Source of the DNA: an uncultured Pelagibacteraceae bacterium
GTDB lineage: Bacteria; Pseudomonadota; Alphaproteobacteria; Pelagibacterales; Pelagibacteraceae
NCBI GenBank assembly: GCA_902615975.1
Contig: CACMRC010000004.1
Location: 1 to 64,000, forward strand
DNA length: 64,000 nt
Reading direction: 5' to 3'
Shown here one piece after another: positions 34,645-42,847 of this stretch. The position numbers and the translations under genes were made by a program. How positions within the stretch are numbered: the first letter of the stretch is position 1; every line of letters starts with the position of its first letter. Under the pieces are notes generated by a model. It did no database searches, was not told the DNA's origin, and saw only the letters and a program-made list of their open reading frames with translations.

Positions 34645-35730
34645 ATGTCTAAAAATCCAGAGTTTGTTAAATTCGATAAAGTAGATAAAAGTTATGACGG
34701 TAAGGTTCTTGTCGTCAAAGATCTTCAATTAGATATTGCAGAAGGTGAATTCATAACAATGCTTGGTCCATCTGGTTCAGGTAAGACAACTTGTTTGATG
34801 ATGTTGGCTGGTTTTGAAACGCCAACTCACGGTGAAATATTATTAGATGGAAATATAATTTCGAATATTCCTCCACATAAAAGAGGGATTGGAATGGTTT
34901 TCCAAAACTACGCATTGTTTCCACATATGACAGTTTATGAAAATTTAGCTTTTCCATTAAGAGTAAGGAAAGTTGAAAAAGATGAAATAGATAAAAAGGT
35001 TGATAAAGCATTATCGATGGTTTCATTAGGTGGTTTTGAAACCAGAATGCCTGCTCAACTTTCTGGTGGTCAGCAACAAAGGGTAGCAGTTGCAAGAGCT
35101 TTGGTATTTGATCCAGCAGTAGTATTAATGGATGAACCACTTGGAGCACTAGATAAAAATTTAAGAGAAAGCATGCAATATGAAATAAAACATATTCATG
35201 AAAGTATTGGTGTAACAGTTGTGTATGTAACTCATGATCAAAGTGAGGCATTAACTATGTCAAACCGAATTGCAGTATTCAATGATGGAAAAGTTCAACA
35301 GCTTTCAAATCCAGCTGAGCTTTATGAGAAGCCAGTAAATTCTTTTGTTGCTGAGTTCATAGGTGAGAACAATACTTTCAATGGTGAAGTTGTGGATATA
35401 GATAAAGACAAATGTAAAGTTAAATTAGCAAACTCAGAAATACTAGCTAATCCAATTTCTGTTAAGTCTAAAGGTGAGAAAACAACAGTCTCATTAAGAC
35501 CTGAAAGAGCATTGATAAATCCAACTGATAAGATGGATAATATGTTTACAGGAAATATTGAAGAAGTAATTTATCACGGTGATCATACAAGAGTTAGATT
35601 AAATCTTTTAGGAAGTTCAGAGTTTATTCTTAAAGTTCCTAACAGTACATCCAATTTAGAATTAAATGTAAGTCAGGACATAAATATTGGATGGAATAGT
35701 GTTGATGCTAGAGCATTAGACCCAAAATAA
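34645..35730 (+). CDS. potA: PotA-type ABC transporter ATPase (spermidine/putrescine family)
   Basis: A 361-residue ATPase with Walker A GPSGSGKTT, Q-loop FQNYALFPHMTVYENLAFPL, signature LSGGQQQRVAVARAL, Walker B VVLMDEPLGALD and switch VYVTHDQSEAL. The C-terminal TOBE domain (about 280-360) is present. It is a PotA/FbpC/MalK-type importer subunit. It begins the PotABCD-like unit, with the order ATPase, binding protein, two permeases. The ligand may be a polyamine or another cationic compound; the hydrolase operon upstream makes an ectoine-like compound possible. Confidence 0.92.
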   Translation: MSKNPEFVKFDKVDKSYDGKVLVVKDLQLDIAEGEFITMLGPSGSGKTTCLMMLAGFETPTHGEILLDGNIISNIPPHKRGIGMVFQNYALFPHMTVYENLAFPLRVRKVEKDEIDKKVDKALSMVSLGGFETRMPAQLSGGQQQRVAVARALVFDPAVVLMDEPLGALDKNLRESMQYEIKHIHESIGVTVVYVTHDQSEALTMSNRIAVFNDGKVQQLSNPAELYEKPVNSFVAEFIGENNTFNGEVVDIDKDKCKVKLANSEILANPISVKSKGEKTTVSLRPERALINPTDKMDNMFTGNIEEVIYHGDHTRVRLNLLGSSEFILKVPNSTSNLELNVSQDINIGWNSVDARALDPK

Positions 35731-35744
35731 TTTCAATTAAAAAT

Positions 35745-35858
35745 ATGTATATCTAATATACATTTTTAAGACAAAATCAGCTGTTGACTTAATCATCCCT
35801 ATTTGTTGTACTTTTACTTATATAAATTAATTTATATCAACGTTTAAACGGAGGAATA
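35745..35858 (+). promoter_or_regulatory. Leader of the PotD-like gene with palindromes and strong ribosome-binding site
   Basis: The 128-base gap after the ATPase gene holds a weak hairpin (ATGTATA at 35745-35751, TATACAT at 35757-35763, then four T) that may end or thin transcription. It also holds TTGACT at 35784-35789 as a possible -35 box without a clear -10, a perfect 18-base palindrome ATATAAATTAATTTATAT at 35820-35837, the palindrome CGTTTAAACG at 35841-35850, and GGAGG at 35850-35854 before the ATG. Separate expression of the binding protein seems likely; individual elements are uncertain. Confidence 0.35.
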
Positions 35859-36977
35859 ATGAGAAAAATAAGTAAATTATTACTAGCTCTTTCTTTTGTT
35901 GTATCTCTTACTTCTTCAGCCTTTGCTGTTACAGTAGCATCATGGGGTGGAGCTTACACAGAGTCACAAAAGCTTGGGTATGGTGATCCAACTGCTAAAG
36001 CACTAGGAGTAGATATCAACTGGGTTGATTATTCTGGTGGTTTATCAGAAATCAAAGCTCAAAAAGAAGCGGGTGCTATAACTTGGGATATCATAGACGT
36101 ATTTGCATTCGACACAATTAACGGATGTGATGAGGGTTTATTTGTTAAATTTGATTTTGACAAAGACTTCCCAGCTGCACCAGATGGAACTGCTGCAAGT
36201 GAAGATTTCTTTGCACCAATGCCTAGCGAATGTGCTGTAGGTAATATCTTATATTCTTGGAACTATGCTTTTGATACAAGAGCGTTTGGTGGTAAAGAGC
36301 CTAAAACAATTAAAGATTTCTTTAACACTAAAAAATTTCCTGGAAAAAGAGCTATTTATAAAAGTGCTCTAACGAACTTAGAAATCGCTTTAGCTGCTGA
36401 CGGAGTGAAGTTAGGTGATGGTGGTTCAAGAGTTTACAGAAAACTTTTAGAAGACGGTGGAATCGATAGAGCAATGAATAAAATTAAAGCTCTTTGCCAA
36501 GATCCTAATGGTGGATGTGTATTCTGGTCTGCAGGTGCTCAACCACCTGAATTATTAGTTGCCGGTGAAGTTGTAATGGCAACTGGTTGGAACGGAAGAT
36601 TCTTTAACGCTGAAGTAGGTGAAAATGCTCCAATCAAACAAGTATGGGATGGTCAAGGTCTTGACTACGAATATTTCGTTCTTGTTAAAGGTGGACCAGA
36701 TGAAGCAAATGCTAAAAAAGCTTTAGCTATGATGACTAACACAGAAATGTTAGCTGGTAGCGCGAAGTACATTGCATATGCTCCATACAGAAAATCATCT
36801 CTTGATGTAATTACTGCTGGAGAGCCTTGGTACAAAGATGGCAAAACTAACATGATGCCACAAATGCCAACTGCTCCTGCAAACACTAAGAATTATTTCT
36901 TAGTAGACCCTTTCTTCTGGGCTGATAACAATACTGAGATCAGTGAGAAATGGGAAGCAATGAAAGCAGGTCTATAA
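35859..36977 (+). CDS. potD: PotD-type periplasmic binding protein
   Basis: A 372-residue binding protein with a signal peptide of about 23 residues ending SAFA. The mature start VTVASWGGAYTESQKLGYGDPTAK is typical of the PotD/PotF family (SBP_bac type 2). TWDIIDVFAFDTINGCDEGLF and the tryptophan-rich GEVVMATGWNGRFF are ligand-pocket regions. It has four cysteines, some of which probably form disulfides. The ligand is a polyamine or another positively charged solute. It has the best ribosome-binding site of the operon (GGAGG) and is followed by a strong terminator before the permease genes. Confidence 0.9.
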   Translation: MRKISKLLLALSFVVSLTSSAFAVTVASWGGAYTESQKLGYGDPTAKALGVDINWVDYSGGLSEIKAQKEAGAITWDIIDVFAFDTINGCDEGLFVKFDFDKDFPAAPDGTAASEDFFAPMPSECAVGNILYSWNYAFDTRAFGGKEPKTIKDFFNTKKFPGKRAIYKSALTNLEIALAADGVKLGDGGSRVYRKLLEDGGIDRAMNKIKALCQDPNGGCVFWSAGAQPPELLVAGEVVMATGWNGRFFNAEVGENAPIKQVWDGQGLDYEYFVLVKGGPDEANAKKALAMMTNTEMLAGSAKYIAYAPYRKSSLDVITAGEPWYKDGKTNMMPQMPTAPANTKNYFLVDPFFWADNNTEISEKWEAMKAGL

Positions 36978-37012
36978 TTTCAGTTTTAAACACTGAATTT
37001 ATATAATATATT

Positions 37013-37045
37013 TAGGGCGGTTATTTATAACCGCCCTATTTTTTT
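37013..37045 (+). terminator. Intrinsic terminator directly abutting the next start codon
   Basis: Perfect stem of at least 11 bp (TAGGGCGGTTA with TAACCGCCCTA) around a 4-base loop, followed by seven to eight T residues. The last T of the tract is immediately followed by the ATG of the PotB-like gene at 37046. It probably thins transcription between binding protein and permease genes, as the element at 5192 does in the first importer. There is no ribosome-binding site for the permease apart from the terminator itself. Confidence 0.93.
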
Positions 37046-38311
37046 ATGAGCTCTGAAACAAAACAAATTTTAACAACTGACGGAATACCCTTAGAGGTCA
37101 GTTTAAAAAAAGCAGAAAAGAAGAACAAAATTAGAGCGTTTCTTCTAGTAGCTCCATTACTATTATTTCTTGCAATTACTTATATTTTTCCAATTGGTGA
37201 AATGTTTATGAGAAGTGTAGATGACAGAATGGTAACAAATATGCTTCCAAAAACATTTAAAGCTATGGAGAAATGGGAAAATTTAGAAGAACTACCTTCA
37301 GAGGAAGTATATCGAGCATTTTACGAAGATTATAAATTACTTGTTGAAAATCAACAGCATGGAAAATTAGGACAAAGATTAAATAAAGAAAAAAATGGTT
37401 TTAATACGATTACTAAAAAACTTTTTAGACAGATAAAAAGAAAAAAAATTGATGAAAGTGCAAGTTTAAAAGAGCAAATCAATAAAATTCATAAAAGATG
37501 GAGAAATGTAGAATTTTGGCAAGCAATTAAAAGAACTGCACCTCCTTATACAGCTGCAAAATATCTAAAGGGCGTGGATATGTATTTAGCTGCAGATGGA
37601 AGTATTGCTCAAGTAGATGAAGATAGAAGAATTCACAGAATTTTATGGCTTAGAACGCTAGAAATTGCATTTTTTGTAACACTTTTTTGCTTCTTTATGG
37701 GATATCCAATAGCTCATTTATTGGCAACACTCCCAATGAAATACAGCAATTTATTGATGATCTGTGTGTTACTTCCTTTCTGGACTTCTTTACTTGTCAG
37801 GACAGCTAGTTGGATGATTTTGTTGCAGCAGCAAGGAATAGTAAACGACTTCTTTGTAATGATTGGTTTAGTTGCGGACGATAACAGGCCAGAGATGATG
37901 TACAATAAGGTTGGGACATATGTTGCAATGACACAGATATTATTGCCATTTATGGTTCTTCCACTTTATAGCGTTATGAAGACTATCTCACCAAGCTTAA
38001 TGAGAGCTGGTAAATCTTTAGGAGGAACACCTTTTGTTGCGTTTTGGAAAGTTTACTTCCCTTTAACAATACCAGGTATTGGTGCCGGATGTTTATTAGT
38101 TTTCATATTAGCAATTGGATATTATATAACACCAGCTTTAGTGGGAGGTGCCTCAGGGACATTAATAAGTAATCAGATTGCGTTTCATATGAAGACTACT
38201 CTTGATTGGAGTTTTGCATCAGCTATGGGATTAATGTTGTTGACTGGAGTTTTAGTTATTTATTGGATTTATAATAAATTAGTTGGAGTTGATAATATTA
38301 AATTAGGATAA
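37046..38311 (+). CDS. potB: PotB-type ABC transporter permease with a large N-terminal insertion
   Basis: A 421-residue permease, about 130 residues longer than E. coli PotB. After a short cytoplasmic tail and the first helix (FLLVAPLLLFLAITYIFPIGEMF) comes a charged, helical insert of about 120 residues (60-185) predicted to lie in the periplasm. The normal BPD_transp_1 domain then follows, with the coupling loop SLMRAGKSLGGTPFVAFWKVYFPLTIPG. The insert holds many Lys/Arg and Glu in heptad-like spacing. Insertions of this kind occur in some alphaproteobacterial relatives; its role is unknown. Its start codon abuts the terminator tract. Confidence 0.9.
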   Translation: MSSETKQILTTDGIPLEVSLKKAEKKNKIRAFLLVAPLLLFLAITYIFPIGEMFMRSVDDRMVTNMLPKTFKAMEKWENLEELPSEEVYRAFYEDYKLLVENQQHGKLGQRLNKEKNGFNTITKKLFRQIKRKKIDESASLKEQINKIHKRWRNVEFWQAIKRTAPPYTAAKYLKGVDMYLAADGSIAQVDEDRRIHRILWLRTLEIAFFVTLFCFFMGYPIAHLLATLPMKYSNLLMICVLLPFWTSLLVRTASWMILLQQQGIVNDFFVMIGLVADDNRPEMMYNKVGTYVAMTQILLPFMVLPLYSVMKTISPSLMRAGKSLGGTPFVAFWKVYFPLTIPGIGAGCLLVFILAIGYYITPALVGGASGTLISNQIAFHMKTTLDWSFASAMGLMLLTGVLVIYWIYNKLVGVDNIKLG

Positions 38312-38312
38312 T

Positions 38313-39167
38313 ATGGCGTTACCAAGTTATACAGAAACTAGATATAGAATTTGGCATTATATTTATATTGCTATTTGTACTTTTGTTTTTTTCTTTTTAA
38401 TTGCACCACTTTTTGTAATATTTCCATTATCATTTAACGCTGAAGAATTTTTAGTTTTTTCAGAAGGAATGAAAAATCTTGATCCTGATGCATTTTCTTT
38501 GAGATGGTATAAAGATATGGTTTATGGAACTAAAAATCCTTGGGGATTAGCTGCAAAAAATAGTTTCATAATTGCAATTTTTGCTACAATTGGATCAATT
38601 ATTTTAGGTACTTTAGCTGCATTAGGTCTCAGTAGTAGACACATGCCTTATAAAGGTTTGATTATGGCAACTTTAATATCTCCAATGATTGTTCCATTAA
38701 TTATATCAGGTGTAGCAATTTTCTTTTTTATGGCAAAAGCTGGTTTAGCTGCAACACATACGGGAATAGTATTAGCACATATAATTTTAGGTACACCATT
38801 TGTTGTAATTACTGTAACAGCCACACTTTCAGGTTTTGATCATAGTGTAACAAGAGCCGCTGCAAGTTTAGGAAGTAACCCAGTAAATACATTTATGAAA
38901 ATAACTCTTCCTCTAATTTTACCTGGAGTAATTTCTGGAGGATTATTTGCTTTTGTAACATCTTTTGATGAAGTTGTGGTGGTGCTATTTCTGGCAGGTT
39001 TAGAAAATACGACTATTCCAATACAAATGTGGACAGGTTTGAGGGAACAATTGAGCCCTACAATTCTTGCAGTTGCTACCTGTTTAATTCTCTTATCAAC
39101 ATTAATACTTGTATCAGCTGAATTATTGAGAAGAAGATCTGAGAGATTAAGAGGAATAAATAGATAA
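38313..39167 (+). CDS. potC: PotC-type ABC transporter permease
   Basis: A 284-residue permease of normal PotC length with six membrane segments. The coupling loop is TRAAASLGSNPVNTFMKITLPLILPGVISGGLFAFVTSFDEVVVVLFL, fully typical of the family. It pairs with the PotB-like subunit; the start lies one base after that gene's stop. The end is basic (RRRSERLRGINR), as expected for the cytoplasmic tail. The FadN-type gene follows after 36 bases and may be in the same transcript. Confidence 0.93.
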   Translation: MALPSYTETRYRIWHYIYIAICTFVFFFLIAPLFVIFPLSFNAEEFLVFSEGMKNLDPDAFSLRWYKDMVYGTKNPWGLAAKNSFIIAIFATIGSIILGTLAALGLSSRHMPYKGLIMATLISPMIVPLIISGVAIFFFMAKAGLAATHTGIVLAHIILGTPFVVITVTATLSGFDHSVTRAAASLGSNPVNTFMKITLPLILPGVISGGLFAFVTSFDEVVVVLFLAGLENTTIPIQMWTGLREQLSPTILAVATCLILLSTLILVSAELLRRRSERLRGINR

Positions 39168-39203
39168 TTTACCCAAATAATTTATTCATATATAGAAGCT
39201 TTT

Positions 39204-41426
39204 ATGGAAATTAAAAAAGTTGTAGTTATTGGTTCTGGAACAATGGGAAGTGGAATAGCAGCCCATTTATGTAATGCAGATATACCAGTTACTCTTTTAG
39301 ATTTGACAACTGAAATTAGTGAAAAAGCTAGAGAAAGAATTCATAAATCTAGACCTCCTTTGCTAATAGATAAAAGTAAAATTCATAATATTAATGTTGG
39401 GAATATTGATGAAAACTTTGACGTAGTAAAAGATGCAGATTGGGTCGTAGAGGCAGTAGTAGAAAGAATTGATATTAAACACAATATTTACGAGAAGATA
39501 TTCAAGAATAGAAAAAAAGGTGCAATAGTTTCTTCAAATACCTCCTCAATTCCAATTAAAGTTCTATCAGAAAAATTAAATGATGAAGAAAAAAAAGACT
39601 TTTGTATCACTCACTTTTTTAATCCAGTTAGATACATGGGATTATTAGAAATTGTTAAAAACGAAAATAATGATTTAAATAAAATCAATTCTTTAAAGAA
39701 ATTTTGTGAAGTAGAGCTTGGTAAGGGAGCTATAGTTTGCAACGATACCCCAGGTTTTCTAGGTAATAGAATTGGTGTTTATGCAATGCAAGTTGCTATG
39801 ACAGAAGCATTCAAAATGAAACTTTCAATAGAAGAAGCGGATGCAGTTTTTGGTAGACCAATGGGTATACCTAAAACAGGAGTATTTGGATTGTATGATT
39901 TAATTGGAATTGATTTGATGGCTGATGTATTAAAAAGCTTTATAAAGGAACTTTCAGAGAAAGATGAATTTCAAATTGTTGCACAAGAGATTCCATTAGT
40001 AAAAAAATTAATTGAGACTGGTTATACAGGTCGTAAAGGAAAAGGTGGCTTTTATAGAATCAATAAAAGTAGAGATCAAAAAATTTTAGAGGCAATTAAT
40101 TTAGAAACAGGAGAGTATTCAGCAACAAAAAAAATAGATTTAGGAATTGAGACAGTTGACATCAATAATTTAATCAATCGAAAAGATAAGTTTGGTGAGT
40201 ATGCTTGGATTGTAATTTCAAAAATAATTAAATATGCATCTTCACTTGTTCCAGGAATTACTGATAAGTTCAATGATATTGATGAAGCTATGAGACTAGG
40301 TTTTAATTGGGCAATGGGTCCTTTTGAAATGTTGAGATCTATAGGGGTAAAAAATTTCTTTGAAAGAATTGATAACTTTGAAAATAACAAATTTTTAGAA
40401 AATTTATCAAAAACAAAAGATGAAAACTTTTATGGAGAAAGACAAATTTATACAGATATTCAAACTTTAGGAAAAATAAGACCCTCAGCAATTAAAGTAG
40501 ATAAAAATAATTCTGCTGAAATTCATAGATTTAAAGATTTTAATATTGTTGAGTTTACGACAAAAGCCTGTGCATTAGATTATGATTCAATGGATGCACT
40601 GAAAAATGCAACTGACAAACCTTTAATAGTAATTAATGAAAGCATGCAATTTTCAGCAGGTGTGAATTTAAGTTATACTATGAATTTTGCCGACAAAGGT
40701 GATTTTAAATCAATTGAAAAATTTATTAAATATTTTCAAGATACTTGCAAAACTTTAAAATACTCTAAGTACCCGGTTGTATCAGCACCTTCTGGACTTA
40801 CACTTGGAGGAGGATTTGAGGTTTTAGTTCAAAGTAATTTTGTCGCCTCACACACAAATTTAGTTATTGGATTAGTTGAAACTATTGTTGGATTAGTTCC
40901 AGCAGGTGGAGGATGTAAAGAAATGTTGTGGAGATGGTCACAAACAGAGGAAGCAAAATCAGATCCAGATTATGCCCCACTAAAAGTTTTTGATATTATT
41001 GGTTATGCCAAAACAGCCACATCTCCAATCGAGGCTGAGCCATTAAAGTATTTAAGACCAGAGGATAAAAAAATAATGAACAGAAATAGCCTTTTTGTGG
41101 AAGCAAAAAATTTAATTAATCAAAATACTGATTTTGTTCCTCCAGAGGAGTGTAAATTTAAGCTTTCTGGAAAGCCGTTGAAAGATAAAATGATTAAGGT
41201 TTTAGAGAAATTATACAACGAAAAAGTAATTTTAGATCATGGTATGCATGTTGGAACTGAGCTTGCAAACGTTTTAAGTGGTGGAGACACTACTATTGAA
41301 AAAGTATTGTCAGAGGATGATCTGTATAAATTAGAACTAGAATCTTTTATGAGATTGATAGAAACAAAACAAACTCAAGAAAGAATTAAACACACATTGT
41401 CGACTGGTAAACCTTTGGTTAATTAG
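39204..41426 (+). CDS. 3-Hydroxyacyl-CoA dehydrogenase/enoyl-CoA hydratase fusion (FadN-type order)
   Basis: A 740-residue fusion. Residues 1-300 are the NAD domain (VVVIGSGTMGSGIAAHL) and catalytic domain (ITHFFNPVRYMGLLEIV, NDTPGFLGNRIG) of 3-hydroxyacyl-CoA dehydrogenase, followed by a second C-terminal 3HCDH unit. Residues from about 440 form a crotonase domain (SAGVNLSYTMNFA, GLTLGGGFEVL, ETIVGLVPAGGG). The order dehydrogenase-hydratase is that of Bacillus FadN and is opposite to E. coli FadB. It should perform two successive beta-oxidation steps. Its presence after the importer hints at an acyl-CoA route for the imported carbon, or it may be general beta-oxidation. The last 8 bases overlap the convergent cyclophilin gene. 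Confidence 0.9.
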   Translation: MEIKKVVVIGSGTMGSGIAAHLCNADIPVTLLDLTTEISEKARERIHKSRPPLLIDKSKIHNINVGNIDENFDVVKDADWVVEAVVERIDIKHNIYEKIFKNRKKGAIVSSNTSSIPIKVLSEKLNDEEKKDFCITHFFNPVRYMGLLEIVKNENNDLNKINSLKKFCEVELGKGAIVCNDTPGFLGNRIGVYAMQVAMTEAFKMKLSIEEADAVFGRPMGIPKTGVFGLYDLIGIDLMADVLKSFIKELSEKDEFQIVAQEIPLVKKLIETGYTGRKGKGGFYRINKSRDQKILEAINLETGEYSATKKIDLGIETVDINNLINRKDKFGEYAWIVISKIIKYASSLVPGITDKFNDIDEAMRLGFNWAMGPFEMLRSIGVKNFFERIDNFENNKFLENLSKTKDENFYGERQIYTDIQTLGKIRPSAIKVDKNNSAEIHRFKDFNIVEFTTKACALDYDSMDALKNATDKPLIVINESMQFSAGVNLSYTMNFADKGDFKSIEKFIKYFQDTCKTLKYSKYPVVSAPSGLTLGGGFEVLVQSNFVASHTNLVIGLVETIVGLVPAGGGCKEMLWRWSQTEEAKSDPDYAPLKVFDIIGYAKTATSPIEAEPLKYLRPEDKKIMNRNSLFVEAKNLINQNTDFVPPEECKFKLSGKPLKDKMIKVLEKLYNEKVILDHGMHVGTELANVLSGGDTTIEKVLSEDDLYKLELESFMRLIETKQTQERIKHTLSTGKPLVN

Positions 41427-42069
41427 AATTAAACATTCTAAAGGTTTTAATATAATCAGGTCTTAAAACATAAATTGCCTTATTACCTGTTTTAATTTTA
41501 GTTAATATATCTAAACCGTAAACTACTTTACCAATTGGAGTATATTCACCTTGATAAATTGGAATTTCTTTTAATGTAATAAAGAATTCACTATCTTCTG
41601 TATCAAATTCTGTTGCTCTAGCAAAACCAACACTACCCTCCGTAAATTTAAAATCGTTACTCAGTTCTGATTTTAACAATCCTAATCCAGACTTTCCGCT
41701 ACCAATTTTGGAATAATCTAAATTATTTATATTTCCATACTCAATATCTCCAGCTTGTACAAAAGTATTTTCTGAAACTTTATAAAAAGCAGAACCATCA
41801 TACATTTTTTGTTTAATTAAAATTTTAAATCTTTCCACTGCTTTAGGAGAAATATCTGGATAAAGTTCAATTATTACATTTCCACACTCAACATTCATTA
41901 CTACAATATTATCTGGATCGTTAAAAGCAAGTTTACTTAAATTATTTTTTTCTACAAATAAACATTTATTTTTTAATAAAAAAAAAGATGTAAAAGCAAA
42001 AATTGAAAGACAAATTAAAAATATAAATAAAATTTTTTCTGATTTTGAGGCTTTAATAGTTTTAATCAT
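41419..42069 (-). CDS. Membrane-anchored cyclophilin-type peptidyl-prolyl isomerase
   Basis: A 216-residue protein with an N-terminal membrane anchor (about 14-33) and a cyclophilin domain from about residue 50. Landmarks are GNVIIELYPDISPKAVERFKILI, YDGSAFYKVSENTFVQAGD, VGFARATEFDTEDSEFFITLKE and YTPIGKVVYGLDILTKI. Some catalytic residues of model cyclophilins (for example the F-x-R-V-I arginine) are altered to FYKV, so activity may be reduced. It probably folds periplasmic proteins. It overlaps the HExxH protein gene by ATGA. Confidence 0.87.
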   Translation of the reverse strand: MIKTIKASKSEKILFIFLICLSIFAFTSFFLLKNKCLFVEKNNLSKLAFNDPDNIVVMNVECGNVIIELYPDISPKAVERFKILIKQKMYDGSAFYKVSENTFVQAGDIEYGNINNLDYSKIGSGKSGLGLLKSELSNDFKFTEGSVGFARATEFDTEDSEFFITLKEIPIYQGEYTPIGKVVYGLDILTKIKTGNKAIYVLRPDYIKTFRMFNSN

Positions 42070-42794
42070 AAAATATTTTTATCTATTTTAGATAAATTTA
42101 ATTTTATAAAATTCACTTTGTTATTTAAGATTTTGTCACTATTAATTTTATCTTCAATTGCTTTCTTGTCAGTCATTAAAAATGAAAAAATTTCTGCCAT
42201 ATCTTCAGATGGGATAGATTTAGAATATTCTGTTAAAAAACCATCAGTTTTTTCATATAGATCTAAATTTAATCTATCAGAACAAGTTGAGCATTCAGCG
42301 TAATTAAATGATTTTAGATTAAAAGAAGAAAATTTATCCTCATCAAAATATTCAATGTGAGTATTTTGTATCATATGAAAAATTTCATGGTGCATCATTC
42401 TTTCAAAATATTTTTTATTAAAATTAATATCTAAAATTAATGTCCTGTTTTTGTTATCAGGTATTCCCCCAGTATTAATTTCAGAGATTAATAAATTTTC
42501 ACAAAATACAATATATTTTAATTTTATCTTATTAAGAAAATTAGAATTATATCGATTAAGATTTTTTTCAATTAAAGGAAATTTTGAATTTAAATTATTT
42601 ATATTAACTTTATCGCAAGAAATGTTCTTATTTATACCAATTTTAAAATTACCTTTAGCGCTTAAATAACGAATATTATTATCGTTTTTTAATTTATAAA
42701 TTTCTAAATTTGGAATTTTTATCAGATTATAAATTTCATCAGCATTTACATGCAAAATATGAAAAATAAGAATAAATAAAAATAAAATTTTCAT
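42066..42794 (-). CDS. Secreted protein with a zinc-metallopeptidase-like HExxH motif, unknown family
   Basis: A 242-residue protein with a signal peptide (about 1-18, ending VNA). HHEIFHM at 135-141 gives an HExxH site (His136, Glu137, His140). Downstream SEDMAEIFSFLM (Glu198, Glu201) fits the third-ligand motif of several gluzincin-like peptidases. Four cysteines (60, 98, 168 and 171) may form disulfides. I do not recognise the family. Expected location is the periplasm or cell surface; role unknown. It is the first gene of a pair with cyclophilin and is divergent from the agmatinase gene. Confidence 0.7.
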   Translation of the reverse strand: MKILFLFILIFHILHVNADEIYNLIKIPNLEIYKLKNDNNIRYLSAKGNFKIGINKNISCDKVNINNLNSKFPLIEKNLNRYNSNFLNKIKLKYIVFCENLLISEINTGGIPDNKNRTLILDINFNKKYFERMMHHEIFHMIQNTHIEYFDEDKFSSFNLKSFNYAECSTCSDRLNLDLYEKTDGFLTEYSKSIPSEDMAEIFSFLMTDKKAIEDKINSDKILNNKVNFIKLNLSKIDKNIL

Positions 42795-42819
42795 TAAATT
42801 ATTATAGACGAATTAGATG

Positions 42820-42833
42820 AGATAATATTATCT
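42820..42833. promoter_or_regulatory. Palindrome in the divergent gap before the agmatinase gene
   Basis: AGATAATATTATCT is a perfect 14-base palindrome in the middle of the 53-base gap between the HExxH gene and the agmatinase gene. Its location between two divergent start codons makes it a candidate operator. AT-rich chance occurrence is possible. Confidence 0.3.
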
Positions 42834-42847
42834 TAGATTATTAAAAA

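Noticed and set aside
34751..35251. 166-codon frame antisense to the PotA-type ATPase gene
   Set aside because: It is the complement of the Walker A to Walker B region of the ATPase and has no start signal or recognisable motif.
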